Shown piece after piece: positions 1-7,000 of a stretch of 28,125 nt of DNA. The notes below the pieces were generated by a model that saw nothing but the letters and a program-made list of their open reading frames with translations, did no database searches and had not been told where the DNA came from. The stretch is from Bifidobacterium sp. UBA744 (GTDB taxonomy: Bacteria > Actinomycetota > Actinomycetes > Actinomycetales > Bifidobacteriaceae), in contig DBKS01000024.1 in assembly GCA_002298605.1 (NCBI GenBank), positions 3,875-31,999 of the forward strand, read 5' to 3'. Each line of letters opens with the position of its first letter. Positions within the stretch are counted from its first letter, which is position 1. Both the position numbers and the translations under genes were made by a program.

Positions 1-751
1 ACCAACGGGCCTTGTTCAGACCACCCTCGTTCGCCAGGTCGACCAGCATCTTCAGCTCGTGGAACACCTCGAAGTAGGCGATCTCCGGCTGGTAGCCGGC
101 CTCGGTCAGCACGTCGAAGCCGAGGTCGCACAGGTGGTTGATGCCGCCCATGAGGACGTCCTGCTCACCGAACAGATCGGTTTCGGTCTCCTCCTTGAAG
201 GTGGTCTTGATGGCGCCGGCGCGCAGGGCGCCCAGAGCCTTGGCATACGCCAGGCACAGCGGCCAGGTCTTGCCGTCCGGATCCTGCTCGACGGCGACGA
301 CGACCGGCACGCCACGGCCGGCGGCGTACTCACGACGCACGATGTGGCCCGGGCCCTTCGGGGCGACCATGAACACCGGGTGATCCTCGGTGGGCTTGAT
401 GTAGCCGTAGTGGATGTTGAAGCCGTGGGCGAAGGCCAGGGCGGCGCCGGGCTTGAGGTTCGGCTCGATCTCGGCAGCGAACACCTTGGCCTGGAACTGA
501 TCCGGCAGAAGGATCATCACCACGTCGGCCTCGGCGGTGGCGTCGGCCACGGACTTGACCTCGAGGCCCTGCTCCTTGGCGTACTCGACGGACTTGGAGG
601 TGGGACGCAGGCCGACGACGACGTCGACGCCGGAATCACGCAGGTTCAGCGCGTGGGCGTGACCCTGAGAGCCGTAGCCGATGACGGCGACCTTCTTGCC
701 GTCAAACACGGACAGATCGGCGTCCTTCTCGTACCAGATAGTTGCTGCCAT
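1..751 (-). CDS. ilvC: Ketol-acid reductoisomerase, partial (C-terminus outside window)
   Basis: IlvC converts 2-acetolactate or 2-aceto-2-hydroxybutyrate to dihydroxy acids with NAD(P)H in the cytoplasmic valine, isoleucine and leucine pathway. The minus-strand reading from 751 begins MAATIWYEKDADLSV and continues into a Rossmann nucleotide-binding motif (VAVIGYGSQGHAHALNLRDS), followed by typical family segments such as EADVVMILLPDQ, FAHGFNIHYG, VFMVAPKGPGH and GINHLCDLGFDVLTEAGYQPE. About 250 codons are present and the usual length is about 330-350 aa, so roughly the C-terminal quarter of the gene lies before base 1. The start is supported by an AAGGAG ribosome site at 762-767 on the complement, about 10 bases upstream. 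A ~350-base leader with attenuator-like structure and a small leader peptide precedes it. The family assignment is very secure. Confidence 0.96.
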   Translation of the reverse strand, partial: MAATIWYEKDADLSVFDGKKVAVIGYGSQGHAHALNLRDSGVDVVVGLRPTSKSVEYAKEQGLEVKSVADATAEADVVMILLPDQFQAKVFAAEIEPNLKPGAALAFAHGFNIHYGYIKPTEDHPVFMVAPKGPGHIVRREYAAGRGVPVVVAVEQDPDGKTWPLCLAYAKALGALRAGAIKTTFKEETETDLFGEQDVLMGGINHLCDLGFDVLTEAGYQPEIAYFEVFHELKMLVDLANEGGLNKARW

Positions 752-853
752 GATTGGCACACTCCTTCAAATATTCGGTTGAAAACCCGTATTTCGTTGT
801 TTCGTTTCCTAGCGGTCATACAGCTGAAGGATTTTGTCCTTGAAACCTCGACC

Positions 854-880
854 ATCATACCCGAAACATCGCCATGGCAA
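854..880 (-). promoter_or_regulatory. Possible secondary promoter between attenuator and ilvC
   Basis: On the minus strand a TATGAT hexamer (854-859) follows a TTGCCA hexamer (875-880) with a 15-base spacer, which is shorter than ideal. It lies after the putative attenuator hairpin, so it would give attenuation-independent ilvC transcription. The short spacer makes this weak. Confidence 0.3.
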
Positions 881-920
881 TACTCCGGTCCATTACTCGG
901 GAAACAACGTTCAATTATGC

Positions 921-944
921 AAAAGCCCCGCCTCGAAGCAGGGC
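921..944 (-). terminator. Attenuator terminator hairpin of the ilvC leader
   Basis: On the minus strand GCCCTGC (938-944) and GCGGGGC (925-931) pair over seven base pairs (one G-U) around a six-base UUCGAG loop, followed directly by UUUUG. This is a Rho-independent terminator shape. It lies between the leader peptide and ilvC, where a terminator would only make sense if conditional. GCCCTGC can instead pair perfectly with GCAGGGC at 964-970, which would destroy the hairpin. Confidence 0.7.
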
Positions 945-963
945 CGTAAGGATTTTGTCCGAT

Positions 964-1017
964 GCCCTGCGTTCGTTGGCGGGGCACAGCTGTGATGCGC
1001 TATCAGTCCGCCAACGA
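964..1017 (-). promoter_or_regulatory. Alternative stems of ilvC leader attenuator
   Basis: Three segments on the minus strand form mutually exclusive helices. TCGTTGGCGG (1008-1017), inside the last codons of the leader peptide, is a perfect 10-bp complement of CCGCCAACGA (973-982). The overlapping GCCCCGC (979-985) can pair, with one mismatch, with GCAGGGC (964-970). GCAGGGC is in turn a perfect complement of the left arm of the terminator hairpin at 938-944. A ribosome stalled on the Ile codons would leave the first helix free to form and favour the antiterminator. A ribosome reaching the stop codon would mask 1008-1017 and favour the terminator. The pairings are seen in the sequence; the switching behaviour is inferred. 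Confidence 0.6.
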
Positions 1018-1110
1018 CGACGGAATAATAATTCGCTCAGGCAGCTCGAAGGCGACAACATCGGTCGCGATTGCATTGTGTGCACTGTGCAGAGCAGTCC
1101 CAGTCATCAT
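1003..1110 (-). CDS. Putative branched-chain amino acid leader peptide (35 aa)
   Basis: This short ORF starts with two consecutive ATGs and has an excellent ribosome site, AAAGGAGGTT (complement of 1115-1124), five bases before the first ATG. The product contains one isolated Ile, a VV pair, three Leu and, near its end, three consecutive Ile codons (ATT ATT ATT, 1024-1032), then PSSLAD and a stop. It lies directly upstream of the competing stems and terminator hairpin that precede ilvC. Leader peptides rich in regulatory-amino-acid codons control ilv operons by attenuation in enterobacteria and corynebacteria. The composition and placement point to the same role here, with the peptide itself having no function after translation. 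The ORF is too short for protein homology to help, so the call rests on the ribosome site, codon content and RNA architecture. Confidence 0.65.
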   Translation of the reverse strand: MMTGTALHSAHNAIATDVVAFELPERIIIPSSLAD

Positions 1111-1186
1111 GGCGAACCTCCTTTCGCAATAGGCGCCAGCTACGTCGTTCGCCCGGCTTTTCGCCGAACTGAGCAAGACTCTACGT

Positions 1187-1259
1187 CATCGCTCTCGGCA
1201 CGAGACGCCGGGCATTCACTATGCGGACGCCAGCAGATGTACGCGCCATCCCGACGCCC
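1187..1259. repeat. Dispersed direct repeat, copy 1 (after sortase gene)
   Basis: A block with a 43-base core (1202-1244) that is identical to 8987-9029. The 15 bases before the core match except for two substitutions. It begins seven bases beyond the TAG stop of the minus-strand sortase gene. On the minus strand it can fold GCCCGGCG-UCUCG-UGCC with a G-U pair, a weaker form of the hairpin in copy 2. No open reading frame or transposase accompanies it. Confidence 0.85.
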
Positions 1260-1265
1260 TACCGC

Positions 1266-2246
1266 CTACAGGCGCATTCGGCCGCTCGCATGGCGGGACC
1301 GACCGGTCTTCGGCACGGCGGACACCAGCAGATACACGACGCCCAACAGCACGATGAACCCGGCGACTATCACAGCGGTTTTCAGCGCATTGCCACGGCT
1401 CATCATCGCGGAGGAATCTTTCGCAGACGACGAATCGGTCGAGCCGTCAGCCACACGCACCCCCGAAACCAGCAGCCGCTGTGTATTCACGCCATACGGC
1501 GTGCAGGTCAACAGCGTCACCCGATCCTCGCCGGCCACGATTTTCAGCGGCTCGACATTGTCGGGATCCACCACCTGGATGCGATCGACACGATAGTTCA
1601 GGGTTTTGCCCAGTACCGTCAGCGAAAAATCGTCACCGACGTTCATCTCGTCCAGTCGCGTGAACATCTCGGCCGACACCAGTCCTCGGTGGGCCGTGAT
1701 CACCGCATGCGACGACTCGCCGCCGACCGGCAGGGACGTGCCATACAGATGCCCGGCGCCCGCAGCCAGCACCGTTGTGGATGTGCCGTGATAGATCGGC
1801 AGGCTGACGCCGATTTTGGGAATCGATACCGCGCCCATAATGCCGCCGCCCGAATCGAGCAGCGCGTTGTACTCATCATCGTCGGCCGACACGGATCCCT
1901 GGGCGTTCGAAACGGCATCCGCGTCGGTGGTGCCGTCATCGACCGCGCCGCTGCCGACGCGATGGAGTTTCAGCGCGGTATACGGATCGGCAATCGATCC
2001 AAGCTCGTCCTGCCCCTTCTCAGCGAGTCGCTGATTGTAGGCCCGGGCGGCCTCAATGGCTTCGTCGGCGGCGCCGCGCGGCATCTGGCGGGCCGCCTGC
2101 TGGGCCTGCTCCACCAGTTGCCGCTGCGAATTCTGGGCCGCATGGCGCGAAGCGATGAACCACACCGACAGTGCGAGAGCAAGGGCGATGCACAGCGCGG
2201 CGACGACAGCCGAAACTGTCGCGCCGCGCCGGGCCTTGCCTCGCAT
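1266..2246 (-). CDS. Class C (pilin) sortase
   Basis: This membrane transpeptidase cleaves LPXTG signals and links pilin subunits, a function established for class C sortases. Residues about 10-33 form an N-terminal membrane helix and about 288-310 a C-terminal one, an arrangement typical of class C. The catalytic triad is visible as His186 (ITAHRG), Cys248 (TLLTCTPYG) and Arg257 (NTQRLLV). A lid-type DPY motif sits at residues 87-89. The insert at about 100-125 is rich in Asp, Ser and Gly. The gene starts 13 bases after the pilin stop codon, so the two are cotranscribed, with the adjacent LPXTG pilin its obvious substrate. No good ribosome site precedes the ATG at 2246; translation may be coupled to the pilin gene. 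Length (326 aa) is normal. A housekeeping class E sortase is less likely given the lid and C-terminal helix. Confidence 0.93.
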   Translation of the reverse strand: MRGKARRGATVSAVVAALCIALALALSVWFIASRHAAQNSQRQLVEQAQQAARQMPRGAADEAIEAARAYNQRLAEKGQDELGSIADPYTALKLHRVGSGAVDDGTTDADAVSNAQGSVSADDDEYNALLDSGGGIMGAVSIPKIGVSLPIYHGTSTTVLAAGAGHLYGTSLPVGGESSHAVITAHRGLVSAEMFTRLDEMNVGDDFSLTVLGKTLNYRVDRIQVVDPDNVEPLKIVAGEDRVTLLTCTPYGVNTQRLLVSGVRVADGSTDSSSAKDSSAMMSRGNALKTAVIVAGFIVLLGVVYLLVSAVPKTGRSRHASGRMRL

Positions 2247-2259
2247 CGCGTCGACGCGA

Positions 2260-3888
2260 TCAGCGGGCCGCGAGACGACGGCTCCTCACCGACTTGGCGG
2301 AGAAGAACACGCCCGCTCCGGCCGCCAGCGCAATCGCGGTGGCGAGCAGGCCGATGCCCATGCCTCCGGTGGACGGCAACTGGGTGACGCTGTTGACGTT
2401 GGTGACCGTCACTTGGGACTGATCGGCGACATTCACCAAATCCCACTTGGCGTCCTTGCCGAAGCTGACGGTGCCATTCTCATTGATGGTCACTTCGAAG
2501 CTCGGCTTGATCTCGCTATAGTAGCCGTCCGGCACCTCGGTTTCGGTGACGGTGTAGGTGCCTGCGGCCAATCCGGCGAAGGAGACCTTGCCGTCCTCAC
2601 CCGAAACGCTCACGGAACGCGAATCGTCCACGAATCCGCCGACGCCCGGAGTGATGCGGAACTTGGCCCCCGCAAGCGCCGCCTTGGTGTCGGCGGCGAT
2701 CTTCGTGAAGCCGAAGCCCTTGTAGACCTTGACCGCAGCGGAGGAGGAGGCGGTGGTCGCGGTGGCATCGGTGGCGCCGTACTTGACCACCACGCTGTTG
2801 GTGACGGTGGCGATGCCGGCCTGGTCATAGGCGTCGGAGGCGGGGTCGACGATCACGCCGGTGTAGGTCACGCGCAGAGCGGCGCCGGCGGGCAGCTTGC
2901 TGACGTTGCGCAACGCGATTTCGAAGGTCTTAGAGCCATCGCCGGTCACGTCGGAGGACGGGGCCTTGAAGTCCGAACGGGACTTCAGCGTGCGATACAC
3001 GGGATTGCCCTGCTCGTCCACCTTGAGGCTGCCATCCGTATTGACGTCCTGCACTTCGACCTTCAGACCGGTGGTCGTCAGCTTCAAGCCTGCGGAAGGC
3101 GTGTCGACGAAGGTGTAGACGTAGCCGGAGTCCACTGCGGTGGACGGCGTCTTCGCCGTGATCGTATACGTGACCGTACCGTTTACGGACTGGCTCGCCT
3201 TGTCGACGGTCTTCGTCGGAGCCTCCACGCCGGCCTCGGCCTTGATGGTGGCTGAGCCCAAGGCCACGCCGTTAAGCGTCGTCTTGCTCATGTAGGTGGT
3301 GCCCACCAACATGGGCGCTCCCAGAGTGACACCGGTGTCGGTGGTGTCGGTGATGAGATACCATCCGGCGGAGGTTCCGCTCGTGCCGAAATCCAGCACC
3401 GTGGCATTGACGGCTTCGTTCACGGTCACAGTCTTGTCCGGAGTGCCCAGGTCATTGCTGCCGGCCAGTCCGTCGACGAATGCGCGGATGGCGGCGGCGT
3501 CATCGTCGGTACGCCATGTGGCCACCCAGCCCGCGGGATTGTCGGTATAGGCCTGAGGAAGCGCCTTCTCTTTGTCGGCGCCCACGCCGTCCGACTTGAC
3601 GGCCGCCGCGGTGGCATGATCGGCGATGATCTTGCTGAGATCCGCATCGGTGACCAGCTCCATGGACTTGATGTCCGTTCCATCGCTTTTCACCTTGTTG
3701 AAGGAGGCGAGCTGATACGCCTTGAACGTATGCCCCTGAACGTCACCGTTCAGCGTGATCTGGTAGTTGATAGCCGCCGTGTCGCCTTCGGCCGCGGAGG
3801 CGGACCCGACGCCCAGCGCCAGGCCGCCGAACGCGAGCGCCGCGGCGGCGACGCCGGCAAGCGCACGGGTGATTGCATTGCTCTTCAT
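2260..3888 (-). CDS. LPXTG-anchored fimbrial subunit (pilin backbone, E-box)
   Basis: A 542-aa surface pilin. Residues 1-33 are a signal peptide (MKSNAITRALAGVAAAALAF, cleavage near ASA-AEG). The C-terminus carries LPSTG at 504-508, a hydrophobic helix and an Arg-rich tail, the standard wall-sorting signal. An E-box (TVTETEVPDGY, with Glu449) lies in the last Cna_B/SpaA-like domain, where it normally supports an intramolecular isopeptide bond. A preceding domain containing YTFVDTPSAGL resembles the fimbrial isopeptide-forming D2 type. The candidate pilin-linkage segment is AVKVYKGFGFTK, which departs from the usual VxVYPK form. The start is MKSNAIT because it heads a signal peptide and follows AAAGGAC at about 3896-3902; an upstream in-frame ATG at 3996 would add an implausible hydrophilic stretch. 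It lies between the glycosidase gene (113 bases upstream) and the sortase gene (13 bases downstream). Confidence 0.93.
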   Translation of the reverse strand: MKSNAITRALAGVAAAALAFGGLALGVGSASAAEGDTAAINYQITLNGDVQGHTFKAYQLASFNKVKSDGTDIKSMELVTDADLSKIIADHATAAAVKSDGVGADKEKALPQAYTDNPAGWVATWRTDDDAAAIRAFVDGLAGSNDLGTPDKTVTVNEAVNATVLDFGTSGTSAGWYLITDTTDTGVTLGAPMLVGTTYMSKTTLNGVALGSATIKAEAGVEAPTKTVDKASQSVNGTVTYTITAKTPSTAVDSGYVYTFVDTPSAGLKLTTTGLKVEVQDVNTDGSLKVDEQGNPVYRTLKSRSDFKAPSSDVTGDGSKTFEIALRNVSKLPAGAALRVTYTGVIVDPASDAYDQAGIATVTNSVVVKYGATDATATTASSSAAVKVYKGFGFTKIAADTKAALAGAKFRITPGVGGFVDDSRSVSVSGEDGKVSFAGLAAGTYTVTETEVPDGYYSEIKPSFEVTINENGTVSFGKDAKWDLVNVADQSQVTVTNVNSVTQLPSTGGMGIGLLATAIALAAGAGVFFSAKSVRSRRLAAR

Positions 3889-3905
3889 ATATTGTCCTTT
3901 CTCGT

Positions 3906-3926
3906 TGCCGGCGATGACCGCCGGCA
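3906..3926 (-). promoter_or_regulatory. Hairpin just before pilin ribosome site
   Basis: TGCCGGCG and CGCCGGCA pair perfectly over eight bases around a five-base loop. The hairpin ends a few bases before the AAAGGA ribosome site of the pilin gene. It could protect a processed 3' mRNA fragment or modulate translation; no U-run follows. Confidence 0.5.
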
Positions 3927-3946
3927 CATCGTTACCATGGGGAGGG

Positions 3947-3982
3947 GCGGCGGCCATGCGGGAGGAGGTGCATGGCCACCGC
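3947..3982 (-). terminator. Intergenic hairpin between GH59 and pilin genes
   Basis: On the minus strand a 13-bp stem (3970-3982 with 3947-3959, one G-U pair) encloses a 10-base loop. It begins about 20 bases after the glycosidase stop codon and lacks a U-run. It may act as a partial terminator or mRNA stability element setting the ratio of glycosidase to pilin message. It would stop only part of the transcription if the three genes are one operon. Confidence 0.45.
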
Positions 3983-4001
3983 GTGAGGGGATGCATGCGG
4001 C

Positions 4002-7000
4002 TTATTTGGTTTCGTTCACCGCAAGCCAGGAAATGACCGGCTTCTGGCCGCCGGCGCCTTCGTTCGTCACCACGTATTGCACGGTGGCGGCCTTGTCCAG
4101 CGTGAAGGTCAGCTCGTGCTTGACACGGCTGTTGGTACCGGACAGCGGCACCGTGCCTTTGGCGAGCTCCGCGCCGTCAACGTTCACCGTGGCGTACATC
4201 GAGCGGTCCATGTTCCACCATTCGGTGAAACCGGCGGTGATGGTGTATGTACCGGCTTCAAGCGGCAGATAGTAGATCTGCTTGGTGGTGTCCTGGTACA
4301 CGCCGGTGGAGTATTTGTCATTGACGTCCGTGCCGCTTTTGACCTTCACTCCGTTGGCGTCATAGCCCCAGGTCGAACCGTCGGAAGCCTGATCCACCTT
4401 GTTGTTTCGCAGATCCTTCACCGCGGATTTCACCGCCGCGTACTGCGGGGATTCCTGTCCGTTGGTTCCGGAGTCGATGTAGTAGGTCAGACCGGAGGGG
4501 ATGACCTCGACGGTGGCCTTGACCGCCTGCCGCCTGTCGCCGACGGCGACGGTGCCCTTGACGTCAACCGTGTCGTAGGCTGCGGCTTTTGCGAACGCGG
4601 CAATGGACTCGGCATCCCAAGCGACTTTGGAACCGTTGGCCTCCGCGGGCAGGTCACCGCCTTGCTCAGCGGCGATCACGCCCAGCGGGGTGGCCTGCCG
4701 TTCGACGGCGAGCCAAGAGATCACCGGGGCGTTGCCGACCTTGACCGCCTTGAAGGTCACCGTGGCATCCGCCGCAAGGGTGAACGACACCGTACCGGTG
4801 GAGGTCTGCCCCGTCGCGGTAATCGCCGCAAGTTCGGAGCCGTCGACGGTCTTGGTTTCACCGTTCTCGGTCCATGTGGCCTGCAGCTTCATCGAACGGT
4901 TCTGGTTGCCCCACCATTCGGTGAAACCGGCGGTGAGATTGTAGGAGCCTGCGGTGAGCGGCAGCGTGTATTCCAGGGTGTTCTGGTTCTTGTCGCCGGC
5001 CGTGACGTACAGGCCGGTGCTGAACTTGTCGTCCGGATTGGTGCCGCCCTTCACGGATGCGTTGGCGCTGTAACCCCAGGCGTTGCCGGAGGCCGGCTGA
5101 TCGGCCACGGCGTTGGACAGCCCGGGGATCGCCGACTTCACGGCGGCGTATTCGGGGGAGCTGTCGCCGGCACCGGAATCTATGAAGTACGCGAGGTTCA
5201 GGCTCGGCAGCACCTCATACTCGGCGGTGAAGTGGTACAGCAGGCCGTCCGCGAGCTTCTCGGCGGTGACTCCGGAAACCGTGACCTTGGTGTAGTCGGC
5301 GGCCTTGGCCACCGTTTCGGCTGCGGCAGCGTCCCATTTCACGGAGACGGCCTCGCCGTCGACGGTCACCGTGTCCGGCAGGCCTTCGGCTTTGCCCACT
5401 GCACTGACCAGGCCGAGGTTCTTCACTTCGGTTGCGGTGTTGACATCCACCAGGCCGCTGATGGCGGTGCGGATGCGGGCGGCGATCTGGTTGGCGCCCT
5501 CGGCGTCGAGGCCATAGCCGTAGGCGTCGTCGACAGCCTGTTCGCCCATCTCGAGATTAGCCGCAAGCACAGCCCAGGATTCGGCGTTCCATTCGCTTTC
5601 GTCCAGCTGTTCGGCCTCGGCGATCGCGGCCTTCAGCTCGGTGAGATCCACCGCGTCGGAATTCACGTCGCCCACCTTGACAACACCTACGTAGTCGATG
5701 GAGATGCCGTCGTCCGTGGCGGTTTCGAAGGTCACTTCGTGATCGCCATCCGGCAGGCCGCGCAGTTCGTAGGTGGTGGGCTGGGTGTTGCTGGAGGCCG
5801 CAGTCGTCGCGTTAAGCGCCACGACCTTGCCGTCCACGGTTACATTGAGCTTGGCCTTGCCGGAGCTCGCGCCGTTGAGGTCGATGCCGGTGCCGTTGAA
5901 CGTGTAGGTCAGCGTCGCGCCCTTGCCGGTGGAGTTCGAGATCGAGCGCTTATAGACGTACATGCCCTGGCCGTTCAGATGCTGCCATTTCTCGTTGTAG
6001 CTGAGCACGGCGGTGGAGTTGTTCTCCCAGCTGCGCTGGTGCATGTTGTCGATCAGATCCGTGTAGTACGGTGTGGCGCCTTCGATCTGTTCGACCTTGA
6101 GGTTGTCGAACTGCACGAAGTCGAAGCTCGAGCCCAGCTGGACGCGGCCGGTGGCCTGCGGCTGGGAGTCGGTGTAGGTGGCGACTTCCTGACCGTTGAT
6201 GTAGGCGGTGTAGACGCTGCCCAGCACCTTGACGGCGATGTTGTTCCACTGGTTTGCCCCGGTTTTGAAACCAGCCGGTGCCGTGCCGGACTGCAGCACG
6301 GTGCCGTAGCGCATGAAGTCCCAGGATCCGTCGGGCTTGACCCGCAGCTGGGCCACGGCGTTGTTCTTGCCGTTGCCGCTGTTGCCCCACTGGCGGGCGC
6401 CCACGGTGGCGTTGCCCTGGTTGGCTTCGAAGAGCACGTCCGTGGAGACGGTGTAGTTGGCCCAGCGGTAGTCTCCGATCGTGGTGACCGGGTCGCCGCC
6501 GTTCCATGCGCCGCCGTTGAACTTGCCGCTGTCCATGCCCGGTCCCACCTGCTGGCGCATCACATGGTTGCCGTTGGCCGTCTTGACGACCTCGAAGGCG
6601 CCGTTGGTGTCGTTGGTGTAGCGAGGGGTCGCACCGGTGTCGCCGCCACGGGACTCGAGGTAGTCCTCGGTTTTGGAGGCATCGTCCGGGTCCATCTGGA
6701 CCGTCTTGCCTTCATATTCGAAGTCGTCCGCGTAGATCAGGTTGTTGCCGGTGTCGCCGTTCTTGTCGCCGGAGTCGTCGGTGTCGAGCACGGCGTAGTC
6801 ATTGCCGTCCACGTATTCCTCGTTGGTCGGCATCTGGCTGCCTTTGCCGTCCTTGGCCGCAAGCGTGCCGCCAGCGGTCTTTTCGGCGTTGTCGAGCGTG
6901 GTGGCAGTGACGATGCTCCACGGCTTGACCTGGAACACGTAGTAGCCCTCGGCATTGGGCTGCAGCTCGGAGAAGGGCTTGACGTAGTTGGCGTCATAGG

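Noticed and set aside
59..949. 296-codon plus-strand frame at the left end
   Set aside because: It lies antisense to ilvC and its leader; low-complexity Gly/Val/Leu/Asp translation and no ribosome site.
1144..1167. GTTCG/CGAAC imperfect inverted repeat as sortase terminator
   Set aside because: The stem is interrupted by a bulge and has no U-run; the nearby direct repeat is an equally good candidate, so I did not annotate it.
1187..1259. CRISPR repeat or insertion-sequence end
   Set aside because: Only two copies nearly 8 kb apart, no spacer array, no cas or transposase genes, and no inverted termini.
1111..1265. Promoter for the ilvC leader
   Set aside because: A promoter must exist here, but I found no convincing -35/-10 pair on the minus strand; TTGCTC near 1170 has no partner at a suitable distance.
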